From NCBI RefSeq assembly GCF_020523985.1, contig NZ_JAIVKM010000008.1, forward strand, positions 1 to 64,000: 64,000 bases of DNA, written 5' to 3'. This DNA is from Mangrovibacter yixingensis (GTDB lineage: Bacteria > Pseudomonadota > Gammaproteobacteria > Enterobacterales > Enterobacteriaceae). This document shows, piece by piece, positions 10,498 through 19,432 of this stretch (its first letter is position 1; the number at the start of each line of letters is the position of its first letter). Both the position numbers and the translations under genes were made by a program. The notes below the pieces were generated by a model, which ran no database searches, had not been told where the DNA came from, and saw only the letters and a program-made list of their open reading frames with translations.

Positions 10498-10825
10498 TTT
10501 TTACTTTCTCCTGCAATACCGCTTCCTCCGACAGCCAAATCTGACTCAGTCGTATTAAGGAACGGAATAAATAACGCTGTAAAATATAGCCTAAGGTTAA
10601 GAAGAACCCTAGCGTCTATAATTATTTTTACCTTTCTATGACAGTTTTTCAGAGGATTCTTTGCAAACCCCGACACAGCCCAGTATAAGTGTTCAAAATC
10701 ATGTCAAATTGTGCGCGCGCCCACAAACTGGCATCGCCTTTGCCAATGCGGATCACAAAAAACCGATATGCTTAAAGCTCAGGGCCATCTGGTCCGATCA
10801 CCTGCAATAAAACAAAAGGATAACG
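10498..10825. other. Divergent ytfK / ytfJ intergenic region
   Basis: 328 bp between divergent genes, AT-rich near ytfK. E. coli ytfK is under PhoB; I do not see an unambiguous pho box here. Short frames in both directions lack a ribosome site or family similarity. It should hold both promoters. Confidence 0.4.
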
Positions 10826-11386
10826 ATGATGAGACTGAGCACCCTGCTGGCGTCCGCCCTGCTGCTGCTTCCCCTGGTTACATCGGCTCATAACCTGACG
10901 TTAAACCAGCGCGTACCACCAACGGGGGTCAACGATAAAGGGGAATTGTTACTGAAAAATGATCAGTTCAGTTATCAGCCCTGGAATAGTGCGCAATTGA
11001 GCGGCAAGGTGCGTGTGATTCAGCATATTGCCGGGCGGACATCGGCAAAAGAGATGAATGACCCGCTGATAGAAGCAATCAAGCAGGCTGGCCTGCCAAA
11101 AGACCGTTACCAAACGACCAGTATCGTTAATACTGATGATGCGATTATCGGTACCAGTCTGTTTGTGCGTAACAGCATTGAAGACAGTAAGAAGCAGTTC
11201 CCCTGGTCGCAGTTTATTGTCGACAGCGATGGTGTGGTTCGCAAAGCCTGGGGCTTACAACCGAAAAGCTCCGCCATTATTGTGCTGGATAAAACCGGGA
11301 ATGTGGCGTGGGTAAAAGATGGCGCGCTGACGCCACAAGAAGTGCAGCAAGTGATTAACCTGCTGCACCAATTAGTTAGTAAATAG
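10826..11386 (+). CDS. ytfJ: YtfJ-family periplasmic protein (thioredoxin-like fold)
   Basis: 186 residues with a signal peptide cleaved after TSAH/TSA (about residue 20). The remainder matches the YtfJ family across its length ([38 protein letters not shown]). The fold resembles thioredoxin, but no CxxC pair is present, so redox activity is not supported; its role is unknown. Two ATGs are adjacent; the second (10829) has the better spacing from AGGA. The 3' end overlaps convergent cysQ by 11 bp. Confidence 0.9.
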   Translation: MMRLSTLLASALLLLPLVTSAHNLTLNQRVPPTGVNDKGELLLKNDQFSYQPWNSAQLSGKVRVIQHIAGRTSAKEMNDPLIEAIKQAGLPKDRYQTTSIVNTDDAIIGTSLFVRNSIEDSKKQFPWSQFIVDSDGVVRKAWGLQPKSSAIIVLDKTGNVAWVKDGALTPQEVQQVINLLHQLVSK

Positions 11387-12116
11387 AGACTCTGAAGCCG
11401 GGGTTCAGGAAGGATTCTCGTGGTGTATAATCCAGGGTTTTGCCCTGCCAGTCATGCACTTGAGCCCCGGCAGCAACGGCAACTGCATGGCCTGCACCGG
11501 TATCCCACACATTGGTTGGCCCAAAGCGCGGGTAAAGTTGCGCCGCACCTTCAGCTACCAGGCAAAACTTAAGTGAAGAACCAATAGACGTTGTCTGGTG
11601 TTCGCCCAATTGTTCCAGGTATTCGGTTAACTCAGCATCGGCATGGGAACGGCTGATGACCACTAATGGCGGATGTGCTTCACGCACCTGAATTTGCTTG
11701 CGTATGCCGCACTCTTCTTTCCAGGCTTTCCCATTAGCTGCGCTGTACATGACTTTAAGTACCGGAGCAAAAACCACGCCCAAAACCGGTTTTCCCTGCT
11801 CAATTAATGCAATATTCACGGTAAATTCCCCATTGCGCTTGAGGAACTCTTTGGTGCCATCCAGCGGATCCACCAGCCAGTAACGTTGCCAGTGCTGGCG
11901 CTCATCCCACGCTGCAGGCGCTTCTTCGGATAACACGGGGATATCAGGGGTCAGTGACTGAAGACCGGCCAGTATCACTTTGTGTGCGGCAATATCTGCC
12001 GCAGTCACCGGGGAATTGTCAGCTTTATGGGTTTCCTCTACAGGTTTATCGCCCTGGTAAACCGCCATAATGGCAACACCAGCATCACGCGCCAACTGGC
12101 ATATCTGTTCTAACAT
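11376..12116 (-). CDS. cysQ: CysQ, 3'(2'),5'-bisphosphate nucleotidase
   Basis: 246 residues, the E. coli length. It removes the 3' phosphate of PAP and PAPS, preventing toxic PAP accumulation during sulfate assimilation. Inositol-monophosphatase-fold metal motifs are intact: the LSEE acidic pair, then [12 protein letters not shown], and the C-terminal [12 protein letters not shown] took ATG 12116 (AGGTGG upstream) rather than the in-frame ATG four codons earlier. In E. coli cpdB lies next to cysQ; here it is absent. Confidence 0.95.
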   Translation of the reverse strand: MLEQICQLARDAGVAIMAVYQGDKPVEETHKADNSPVTAADIAAHKVILAGLQSLTPDIPVLSEEAPAAWDERQHWQRYWLVDPLDGTKEFLKRNGEFTVNIALIEQGKPVLGVVFAPVLKVMYSAANGKAWKEECGIRKQIQVREAHPPLVVISRSHADAELTEYLEQLGEHQTTSIGSSLKFCLVAEGAAQLYPRFGPTNVWDTGAGHAVAVAAGAQVHDWQGKTLDYTPRESFLNPGFRVSIY

Positions 12117-12308
12117 TATCCACCTCATACGCTAAGCGCTAAACAGTTATAGCGCTGTAATACCTTGTTTTTACATGATGTTGTTTATACCGCATTGCGT
12201 GTCCACACGCTATGCTCACATTGGCAACTGCCCGTAAACAACAGCCGTATAAAGCTTAAGCCTGGCACAGCCCACAGTGGACGCCCACGCGGGTTTAGTT
12301 ACCTGAAT

Positions 12309-12701
12309 CTACTGGCGCGCCTGCCGGGAAGAGAGCACATCAGGCAGGTTTTGTTCTATCCAGTCGGCCAGTGCAGACACTTTATCGCTCACTTCTTCCC
12401 CCATTGGCGTCAGGCTGTATTCAACATGGGGAGGAATAACAGGTAATGCGCGGCGATGGATAAAGCCATCGCCCTCCAGCCATTGCAGTGTCTGTGCCAA
12501 CATTTTTTCACTCACACCGCCAATCCGGCGCCGTAAATCGCTGAAACGGTGCGTACCATCTCGTAAGGCAACCAGAATCAACACGCCCCACCGGCTGGTG
12601 ACATGCTTGAGCACTTCTCGCGAAGGGCATTTTTCCGCAAATAAATTACCTTCGCGTAATTGCTCACTGAGTGTGCCTGTTTTGAGTTTTACATCCGCCA
12701 T
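12309..12701 (-). CDS. ytfH: YtfH, HxlR-family winged-helix transcriptional regulator
   Basis: 130 residues. The HxlR core is clear: CPSREVLKHVTSRWGVLILV with the conserved redox-candidate Cys25, the recognition region THRFSDLRRRIGGVSEKML, and the wing ending PPHVEYSLTPMG. The N-terminus has a few more residues than E. coli YtfH. It is divergent from ytfG, and two TACTTAC boxes in the gap suggest it represses ytfG and itself, as related HxlR regulators do for quinone reductases. The Cys may sense quinones or electrophiles; this is inferred from the family. Confidence 0.9.
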   Translation of the reverse strand: MADVKLKTGTLSEQLREGNLFAEKCPSREVLKHVTSRWGVLILVALRDGTHRFSDLRRRIGGVSEKMLAQTLQWLEGDGFIHRRALPVIPPHVEYSLTPMGEEVSDKVSALADWIEQNLPDVLSSRQARQ

Positions 12702-12705
12702 TTAA

Positions 12706-12755
12706 TACTTACCTTTTTGTACGTACTTACTAAAAGTTAGCACGGTTGTTATGCT
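12706..12755. promoter_or_regulatory. ytfH-ytfG divergent operator and ytfG promoter
   Basis: TACTTAC occurs at 12706-12712 and 12724-12730, an 18-bp direct repeat that also contains TGTACGTAC between the copies. A ytfG promoter candidate is TTACTA (12727-12732)-N17-TATGCT (12750-12755); the second box overlaps its -35. HxlR-family regulators bind such spaced boxes. The site is inferred from position and repetition. Confidence 0.55.
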
Positions 12756-12800
12756 GTATCAACAGACACCAACATCGTATGAAAAACTAGGAGACTTATC

Positions 12801-13649
12801 ATGATTGCAATTACCGGTGCTACAGGGCAATTAGGCCACGAAGTGATAACCGCGCTGCTGAAAAAACATTCCCCCGAATCACTGGTTGCTATTGTGCGTA
12901 ACCCAGGCAAAGCGCAAAGCCTTGCGGAAAAAGGGATTCAGGTGCGGGTTGCTGAATACAGTGATAAAGACGCGCTGAGCATTGCATTAGCAGGGGTCGA
13001 AAAAGTACTGCTGATTTCCTCCAGTGAAGTGGGCCAGCGTGCCGCACAACATCGCAATGTGATTGATGCGGCCGTACAGGCCGGAGTGGCACTGCTGGCG
13101 TACACCAGCTTGTTACATGCAGACAAATCACCATTGCAACTGGCACAAGAACACCGGGAAACCGAGCAGATGCTGGCAGATTCGGGCCTGCCTTATGTTC
13201 TGCTGCGCAACGGCTGGTATACCGAAAACTATATGGCAAGTGTGCCTGCGGCACTGGCGCACGGTGTATTTCCGGGGTGTGCCGGGGAAGGCAAAATTGC
13301 TTCTGCCAGCCGTAAAGATTATGCCGAAGCGGCAGCCCAGGTTCTGAGCCTGGAAAACCAGGCCGGGAAAGTATACGAGCTGGCTGGTGATGAAGCCTGG
13401 ACACTGTCTGAACTGGCAAAACTGATTAGTGACACCAGCGGCAAACAGGTGGTGTACCAGAACATGAGCGAAGCAGATTATGCGGCATTGTTGGAAGGTG
13501 CTGGCCTGCCGGGACCATTTGCGGCAATTCTGGCCGACTCCGATACCGGTGCCTCGAAAGGCGGTCTGTTTGATGACACCCACCAAATCAGCAAGTTAAC
13601 GGGTCACCCGACGACATCATTACTGACCAGCTTAAAAAATGCGCTGTAA
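12801..13649 (+). CDS. ytfG: QorB/YtfG, NAD(P)H:quinone oxidoreductase, NmrA-like SDR
   Basis: 282 residues. The N-terminal Rossmann motif GATGQLGHEVI binds NADP; the active-site stretch YTSLLHADKSPL and LPYVLLRNGWYTENY are family hallmarks. E. coli QorB reduces quinones with NADPH and belongs to the atypical short-chain dehydrogenases. AGGAG precedes the ATG. Paired with divergent ytfH, it forms a likely electrophile-responsive detoxification unit. Confidence 0.92.
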   Translation: MIAITGATGQLGHEVITALLKKHSPESLVAIVRNPGKAQSLAEKGIQVRVAEYSDKDALSIALAGVEKVLLISSSEVGQRAAQHRNVIDAAVQAGVALLAYTSLLHADKSPLQLAQEHRETEQMLADSGLPYVLLRNGWYTENYMASVPAALAHGVFPGCAGEGKIASASRKDYAEAAAQVLSLENQAGKVYELAGDEAWTLSELAKLISDTSGKQVVYQNMSEADYAALLEGAGLPGPFAAILADSDTGASKGGLFDDTHQISKLTGHPTTSLLTSLKNAL

Positions 13650-13763
13650 ATGTTAAATTACAGTTATATACTGTGAAAATCACTGCTGCCGCAGGCATCC
13701 CCTGCGGCGCAAACATATTGTTACTTAGTGATTGTTTCTCAGCGATATATAACGAGGTTGACT

Positions 13764-14591
13764 GTGCAGGGCGTACCAGACCATTTTACGGATGAGCGGG
13801 ACACCGCCCGTTTCCGCCAGTTTCCTGCCCTTCCCGGTGTTGAGTTATATCACGCACACATTTCCCGTTACGCCTTCGAACCCCATACTCACGAAGCCTT
13901 TGGAATTGGCACCATTGAAGCCGGAGCTGAACGCTTTCGTTACCGGGGAACACATTATGTTGCCGCAGTAAATTCACTGGTCACGATGAATCCGGACGAG
14001 CTGCATACCGGCCAGGCCGAAACCCCCGATGGCTGGCGTTACCGAATGATCTACCTTGAACCGGTACAACTGGCAGAGATTACGGGTATTGAGCAATGGT
14101 GGTTTAACGATGTAGAGCGCTGTGACGCACAACGTGCTGCACAAACTGGCAGGCTGATAGGGGCATTATGGTCTGCCGAAACGCCACTCGCACAGCAAGG
14201 CCTGTTGCTGGACCTGATTGACACTATCCGGCCATATGCCAGCCACAGTCGTTCGCCGGATTCTGTGAATGCACCGCGTTTTGACCAGGTACGCCACTAC
14301 CTGCATGATAACTATATGCAGCCCGTCACATTGGGGGAGCTTGCCCAGGTGGCGGCACTCAGCCCTTACCACTTTCTGCGCCAGTTCAAAGCGCAATACC
14401 ACGTTACACCACACCAAATGTTAATGGCGATTCGCCTGTGGCGCGCCAAGTTGTTTCTGGCGCAAGGTATGCCTGCCGCACAAGTTGCCTTAGCTGTGGG
14501 GCTGACTGATCAGTCGCATCTTACGCGGGCATTTAGCCAGCGTTATGGCCTGACTCCCGTGCGTTATCAACGCCAGGTGATAGCCCGCTAA
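13764..14591 (+). CDS. AraC-family transcriptional regulator (cupin sensor + HTH)
   Basis: 275 residues from GTG 13764, which follows GAGG at good spacing; an upstream GTG at 13728 in the same frame has no ribosome site. The N-terminal cupin-like AraC_binding domain (about 20-140, with FEPHTHEAFGIGTIE) is followed by two C-terminal HTHs (about 170-270, with LGELAQVAALSPYHFLRQFK and SHLTRAFSQRYG). It immediately precedes ytfF on the same strand (73-bp gap), so it probably controls that exporter, a common AraC-DMT pairing. This gene is not in the equivalent E. coli interval. Effector unknown. Confidence 0.85.
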   Translation: MQGVPDHFTDERDTARFRQFPALPGVELYHAHISRYAFEPHTHEAFGIGTIEAGAERFRYRGTHYVAAVNSLVTMNPDELHTGQAETPDGWRYRMIYLEPVQLAEITGIEQWWFNDVERCDAQRAAQTGRLIGALWSAETPLAQQGLLLDLIDTIRPYASHSRSPDSVNAPRFDQVRHYLHDNYMQPVTLGELAQVAALSPYHFLRQFKAQYHVTPHQMLMAIRLWRAKLFLAQGMPAAQVALAVGLTDQSHLTRAFSQRYGLTPVRYQRQVIAR

Positions 14592-14664
14592 AAGCGCAAT
14601 TTAATACAATATTTCATGGGGTGCTGTCGGGCAGAGTAACCGCAGACAGAACAAAGGAGAAAGC

Positions 14665-15645
14665 ATGTTTGCGGGCGTACTTTACGCATTGGTTGCCGGG
14701 CTGATGTGGGGGCTGATTTTTGTTGGCCCGTTAATTGTGCCGGAATACCCTGCTTCGTTGCAGTCGATGGGCCGTTACCTGGCGTTAGGGCTCATTGCAC
14801 TTCCCGTTTCCTGGGCGGGACGAAAGCAGTTACGCAAGCTGACCCGGCACGACTGGTGGACTGCGTTGAAACTCACAATGATGGGTAACCTGATTTATTA
14901 CCTGTGCCTTGCCAGCGCCATTCAGCGCACCGGTGGTCCGGTTTCCACCATGATTATTGGCACACTGCCGGTGGTTATTCCTGTTTTTGCTAACCTGCTG
15001 TACAGCAAGCGTGATGGCAAATTACCCTGGCGACGCATGGCTCCTGCGCTGGGATGCACATTAGCAGGGTTAGTTTGTGTCAATATTGCCGAACTTTCGC
15101 AAGGGATCCCTCACTTTACGTTCTGGCGCTACCTGTGCGGTATTGTTCTGGCACTGGTTTCGGTGGGTTGCTGGACTTGGTACGCCCTGCGTAATGCCCG
15201 GTGGCTGAAAGAGAACCCGACACACCACCCGCTGATGTGGGCTGCTGCGCAGGCGCTGGTGACATTACCTGTATCGCTGGCCGGTTATGTGGCTGTGTGT
15301 TGGTGGATCTCAACATCGGTGGCAACTTTTCCACTGCCGTTTGGCCCTCGTCCTGAGGTGTTCATCCTGCTGATGGTGGCCATTGCTGTGTTGTGCTCCT
15401 GGGTTGGCGCATTGTGCTGGAACCAGGCCAGCCAGCGGTTACCTACTGTGGTACTGGGGCCTTTGATAGTGTTTGAAACGCTCTCTGGCCTGCTGTACAC
15501 ATTTTTAATGCGTCACAGCATTCCGCCACTGGTTACTCTGAGCGGTATTGCCTTTTTGGTATTGGGTGTAGTGATGGCGGTACGCAGCAGGCCAGCGCCC
15601 CCGGTGCAGAAAAATATCGCAATGCCGGTAACGCTTGAGAAATAA
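14665..15645 (+). CDS. ytfF: YtfF, DMT/EamA-superfamily inner-membrane exporter
   Basis: 326 residues with ten hydrophobic helices in two EamA repeats. The sequence closely follows E. coli YtfF (GLMWGLIFVGPLIVPEYPA, LGPLIVFETLSGLLYTF). YtfF family members have been linked to amino-acid or thiol-compound efflux, but the substrate is not fixed. AAGGAG lies before the ATG. It is preceded by an AraC-type regulator not found at the E. coli locus. Confidence 0.9.
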   Translation: MFAGVLYALVAGLMWGLIFVGPLIVPEYPASLQSMGRYLALGLIALPVSWAGRKQLRKLTRHDWWTALKLTMMGNLIYYLCLASAIQRTGGPVSTMIIGTLPVVIPVFANLLYSKRDGKLPWRRMAPALGCTLAGLVCVNIAELSQGIPHFTFWRYLCGIVLALVSVGCWTWYALRNARWLKENPTHHPLMWAAAQALVTLPVSLAGYVAVCWWISTSVATFPLPFGPRPEVFILLMVAIAVLCSWVGALCWNQASQRLPTVVLGPLIVFETLSGLLYTFLMRHSIPPLVTLSGIAFLVLGVVMAVRSRPAPPVQKNIAMPVTLEK

Positions 15646-15684
15646 CTTGGTGCTGCCTCCTGGCGGCACCTTAATGTTCACGCG

Positions 15685-15801
15685 TTAAAAGGCTTCCCAA
15701 TTATTTTCTGCAACCGCAGCCGGTTGCGTACCCAGCTTCGGTGCTGCTGCGGCAGCAATCTGGGGTTTTGCCGCTGCTGTCACTGGTTGACCTGCAAATT
15801 C
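15685..15801 (-). pseudogene. C-terminal remnant of a methyl-accepting chemotaxis receptor
   Basis: On the minus strand, 38 codons in one frame encode an Ala/Pro/Gln-rich tail ending in AVAENNWEAF and a stop. NWEAF is a variant of the C-terminal NWETF pentapeptide of major chemoreceptors, which tethers CheR and CheB on an Ala/Pro-rich linker. Upstream of this stretch the frame meets TAG and no receptor sequence remains. It therefore looks like the scar of a deleted chemoreceptor gene between ytfF and ytfE. It is not the tail of the receptor at 24317, which has a different C-terminus. Confidence 0.6.
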
Positions 15802-15835
15802 CTAAAAACAAAGCCTCACACTGGACACACTTTAT

Positions 15836-15858
15836 AAGATGCATTTAAAATACATCTT
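15836..15858. promoter_or_regulatory. NsrR operator of ytfE
   Basis: An 11-1-11 near-perfect dyad, AAGATGCATTT-A-AAATACATCTT, matches the NsrR consensus and the E. coli ytfE operator. It lies 26 bp before the ytfE ATG and overlaps the likely -35 to -10 region (TTATAAAGT directly follows). NsrR, encoded at 42560-42985, binds here with an intact [4Fe-4S] cluster and releases on NO exposure. Confidence 0.92.
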
Positions 15859-15884
15859 ATAAAGTAACTGAGTGAGGTGATGTT

Positions 15885-16547
15885 ATGGATTTTCGGGAAC
15901 AGGCATTAGGCGAACTGGCATTAACCATTCCTCGCGCTTGCGCATTATTCCGCCGTTATGACCTTGATTTTTGTTGTGGTGGCCGCCAAACCCTGCAACG
16001 GGCAGCAGAACGCAAGGGGCTGGATTTACAGGCAATAGAGGCTGAATTGGCGGTTCTCTCCACGCAACAGCAAGCGCAAACATGGGTTGGCGAACCCCTT
16101 AGTGACATCATCGACCATATTCTGGTGCGCTACCATGACAGGCACCGGGAGCAGTTACCCGAACTGATTTTGCAAGCCGAAAAAGTTGAGCGAGTACATG
16201 CCAGCAAACCTTCGGTTCCCAAAGGCCTTACCAAGTACCTGACCATGCTGAACGACGAACTCAGCCAGCATATGCTCAAAGAAGAACGCGTGTTGTTTCC
16301 GTTAATCAAACAAAACCGCGGGCCGGAATGTGCCGGCCCAATTAACGTGATGGAGCATGAGCATAGCGAGGCGGGGGAACTGCTGGAGGTTATCAAACAT
16401 GTTACGAACAATGTGGTTGCGCCTCCGGAAGCCTGTACTACCTGGAGGGCGCTGTATAACGGAATCAATGAACTGATTGATGACCTGATGAATCACATTA
16501 GCCTGGAAAACAATAATCTGTTCCCACGCGCGCTGGCGGGCGAGTAA
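15885..16547 (+). CDS. ytfE: YtfE (RIC), di-iron iron-sulfur cluster repair protein
   Basis: 220 residues, the usual length. The N-terminal ScdA domain (about 1-60) carries the DLDFCCGG double-Cys motif; the hemerythrin-like domain (about 80-215) supplies di-iron ligands in the [35 protein letters not shown] and [14 protein letters not shown] motifs. The protein repairs Fe-S clusters damaged by NO or peroxide. GAGGTGA precedes the ATG and the NsrR operator lies directly upstream. The gene is monocistronic. Confidence 0.97.
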   Translation: MDFREQALGELALTIPRACALFRRYDLDFCCGGRQTLQRAAERKGLDLQAIEAELAVLSTQQQAQTWVGEPLSDIIDHILVRYHDRHREQLPELILQAEKVERVHASKPSVPKGLTKYLTMLNDELSQHMLKEERVLFPLIKQNRGPECAGPINVMEHEHSEAGELLEVIKHVTNNVVAPPEACTTWRALYNGINELIDDLMNHISLENNNLFPRALAGE

Positions 16548-16570
16548 TACTCAACGTAGTTTGCCAGCTA

Positions 16571-16760
16571 TGAAAAAGGCACCTTCAGGTGCCTTGATGC
16601 TGATAACAAACCTCATGTTCGCACAGAAATAGAGGATGTCACCCAATAAAAAACCAGGAAAATCAATTCATTGATTTTCGGCTGCTAACTAAAAAGAAGG
16701 GAAAAACCACGCTTTTCCCTTCTGTTTCATCAATCTAAAGGCACCCGCAGGTGCCTTGGT
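16571..16760. terminator. Four stacked hairpins between ytfE and cycA
   Basis: Hairpins occur at 16576-16595 (AAGGCACC / GGTGCCTT), 16658-16679 (GAAAATCAA / TTGATTTTC), 16695-16723 (AGAAGGGAAAA / TTTTCCCTTCT) and 16738-16757 (again AAGGCACC / GGTGCCTT). The first and last are copies of the same stem with different loops. Together they can end both ytfE and convergent cycA transcripts. No gene is visible in the interval. Confidence 0.6.
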
Positions 16761-16786
16761 TTACTGGAGTGAAACGCTGAGCCCTG

Positions 16787-18193
16787 TTAACCCCGAGCCA
16801 GGCGTTTTTTCCCGGTGACCTGCCAGCCAACCGCCAGTACCACAAACCACAGTGGCGTAACCATTAATGCATGGCGGGTATCTGCCTGAAGTGTCAAAAG
16901 CCCCAGCACAAAAACAAAAAACGCCAGGCAGACCCAGCACATCACAATACCCAGAGGCATCTTATACTGCGACTTCGCATGCAGTTCCGGGCGCTTTTTA
17001 CGGTACACCAGGTAAGAACACAAAATGATGCTCCAGACAAACATAAACAAGATGGCAGAAACCGTCGTCACCATCGTGAATACTGTCATTACATCCGGGA
17101 TCAGGTAAATCAGCACAACACCTGCTAATAAGCACAGGCAGGAAAACAGTAATCCTGAAGCCGGAACAGCACGACGTGACAGACGCGCGAAACGGGCAGG
17201 AGCTACACCGTCTTGCGCCAGGCCATATAACATGCGGCTGGTTGAGAATACACCACTGTTGGCGGAAGACGCTGCCGATGTCAGGACCACAAAGTTGATC
17301 AGGCTGGCAGCGGCAGGCAACCCGACCAGCATAAACAGCTCAACAAACGGGCTTTTTGACGGCACAACCGCGTTCCATGGGGTCACTGACATAATCATTA
17401 TCAGGGCGAAAACATAGAACATGATTATCCGCAGAGGAATGGAATTGATGGCCCGAGGCAGGGATTTCTCCGGATTGTGAGTTTCTGCTGCAGTGGTTCC
17501 CACCAGTTCAATCCCTACAAAGGCGAACACGGCTATTTGGAACCCGGCGAAGAAGCCACTCACTCCTTTAGGAAACCAGCCGCCATCAGCCCACAGGTGG
17601 CTGAATGAAGCCGTGACACCAGAAGGTGAGGTAAATCCCGTAAACACCATAACGGCCCCAACAATAATCAGGGCGACAATCGCAACGATTTTTATCATGG
17701 CGAACCAAAATTCCATTTCGCCAAACATTTTTACTGTTGCCAGGTTCAGGGACAGTAGCACGATGACAACCGCCAGCGATGCCACCCACTCCGATAACCC
17801 AGGGAACCAGAATTGCGCATATGCAGAAATGGCAACTACATCGGCAATACCGGTTACCACCCAGCAAAACCAGTAGGTCCAGCCGGTAAAATACCCCGCC
17901 CAGGGGCCTAATAAATCTGCTGCAAAATCACTAAACGACTTGTATTCGAGATTCGACAACAACAATTCGCCCATTGCCCGCATCACGAAGAACAACATAA
18001 AGCCGATAACCATATACACAAATATAATGGATGGCCCGGCGAGGCTTATCGTTTTGCCCGACCCCATAAATAAGCCGGTGCCAATAGCACCACCAATGGC
18101 AATTAATTGAATGTGTCGGTTTGAGAGATGTCGCTGAAGGGTTTGTTCCTGCGGTGTTTCCACCGTTTCGGCCACCTTGACCTGGTCTACCAT
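16787..18193 (-). CDS. cycA: CycA, D-serine/D-alanine/glycine:H+ symporter
   Basis: 468 residues, amino acid-polyamine-organocation (AAT) family with 12 transmembrane helices. HLSNRHIQLIAIGGAIGTGLFMGSG is the start-of-helix-1 signature, and FQIAVFAFVGIELVGTTAAE the helix 6 region. It imports glycine, D-serine, D-alanine and D-cycloserine. AGGAAA lies upstream of the ATG. In E. coli cycA mRNA is repressed by the sRNA GcvB; I did not verify the pairing site. Monocistronic. Confidence 0.95.
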   Translation of the reverse strand: MVDQVKVAETVETPQEQTLQRHLSNRHIQLIAIGGAIGTGLFMGSGKTISLAGPSIIFVYMVIGFMLFFVMRAMGELLLSNLEYKSFSDFAADLLGPWAGYFTGWTYWFCWVVTGIADVVAISAYAQFWFPGLSEWVASLAVVIVLLSLNLATVKMFGEMEFWFAMIKIVAIVALIIVGAVMVFTGFTSPSGVTASFSHLWADGGWFPKGVSGFFAGFQIAVFAFVGIELVGTTAAETHNPEKSLPRAINSIPLRIIMFYVFALIMIMSVTPWNAVVPSKSPFVELFMLVGLPAAASLINFVVLTSAASSANSGVFSTSRMLYGLAQDGVAPARFARLSRRAVPASGLLFSCLCLLAGVVLIYLIPDVMTVFTMVTTVSAILFMFVWSIILCSYLVYRKKRPELHAKSQYKMPLGIVMCWVCLAFFVFVLGLLTLQADTRHALMVTPLWFVVLAVGWQVTGKKRLARG

Positions 18194-18430
18194 AGTATTT
18201 TCCTGTCTGTCATTTCAGGCTCTGCGGCCTGTCAGTAATTGCTTAATCAATAACAACACGTGTACCCCGGTGGATTCATTGCCGGGGGGATAACCTGAGA
18301 AGTTAACGGATAGGTTAAATATTTGTTATTAGAGTGTGGTTTATATTTATTGATACGCGGAGCGCCTCACAAAAATACGCGCAATAGCGTTTTTTGCAAG
18401 ATAAAATCGCGGCAAATAGCAGGAAGATGA

Positions 18431-18456
18431 AAGAACCCCGCCGTAGCGGGGTTGGA
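18431..18456 (-). terminator. Terminator after fklB
   Basis: Stem AACCCCGC / GCGGGGTT (18434-18441 with 18446-18453), followed on the minus strand by CTTTC. It sits 10 bp past the fklB stop. Confidence 0.65.
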
Positions 18457-18464
18457 TAAGCAAA

Positions 18465-19085
18465 TTACAGGATTTCCAGTAATTCGACTTCGAAAACCAG
18501 GGTGCTGAATGGCGGAATAGACGCGCCTGCGCCACGCTCACCATAAGCCAGGTTATGAGGAATGGTCAGTTCCCATTTAGAGCCAACAGGCATCAGCGTC
18601 AGCGCTTCAATCCAGCCTGCAATTACGCCGCTTACCGGGAACTCAGCTGGTTCACCACGGGCAACAGAACTGTCAAATACAGTACCGTCAATCAGTTTAC
18701 CGGTGTAATGAACACGCACCTGGTCTTTGCGGGAAGGGATCGGGCCTTCACCCTGAGTCAGAACACGGAACTGTAAGCCGGATTCAGTGCTGCTGACACC
18801 TTCACGGTTACGGTTTTCTTCCAGGTATTTTTGCCCTTCCGCCGCCATTTCCTGCTGATGTTCGCGGCGTACAGCTTCAGCACGCTCGTGGACTTCGCGC
18901 AGCGCACGGTGTACGACATCAACCGGTACAGAGGGTGCGTTGCCTTCCAGCGCATCACGCAGGCCAGCAAGTAACGCTTCAGGCAGTAAACCTTCCAGCC
19001 CGGAGTCTCGCAGTTGTTGACCAACCTGCAGACCAATACCGTAACTTGCCTGTGCTTCAACACTGTCAAAAGAAGGGGTCGTCAT
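18465..19085 (-). CDS. fklB: FklB (FKBP22), peptidyl-prolyl cis-trans isomerase
   Basis: 206 residues starting [18 protein letters not shown], the length of E. coli FklB. The N-terminal dimerisation helices (about 1-85) are followed by a long helix and the C-terminal FKBP domain (about 110-206; [32 protein letters not shown]). It catalyses proline isomerisation in the cytosol. The frame extends 40 codons upstream to 19205, but those residues lack family similarity, and AAGGAAA precedes ATG 19085. Confidence 0.95.
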   Translation of the reverse strand: MTTPSFDSVEAQASYGIGLQVGQQLRDSGLEGLLPEALLAGLRDALEGNAPSVPVDVVHRALREVHERAEAVRREHQQEMAAEGQKYLEENRNREGVSSTESGLQFRVLTQGEGPIPSRKDQVRVHYTGKLIDGTVFDSSVARGEPAEFPVSGVIAGWIEALTLMPVGSKWELTIPHNLAYGERGAGASIPPFSTLVFEVELLEIL

Positions 19086-19432
19086 GAATTTTCCTTTACT
19101 GATGGTTTGTTCATCTTCATCGATTTCTGGCGAACCCGCCAGACGCTTCGGCAGCATAACAGCCAGAGCGCATGAGGTAAAAGGGAACCAGGAAAATGTC
19201 TGCAATGAACCTCAATAATCACCCAATGCGATAATTATCATGAATGCGTACTATTCCACTCGCATCAAACAGTTAGCAAACTATACTCTTAGGAAGTATT
19301 CAGCGATTGTCTGAAAAGAATTTCGGCGGATAATATCAGGCTGACAGTGGATGGATACTTTTATTCATAAGACTGAATAATGGATAGTAAGGCCACCACA
19401 CCGTATCCATTAACAATGGACCAGGAGGCGAC
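19086..19432. other. Divergent fklB / ytfB intergenic region
   Basis: 347 bp with no gene I can support. It must contain both promoters; TATACT near 19282 is a possible -10 for ytfB, with no convincing -35. Confidence 0.35.
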
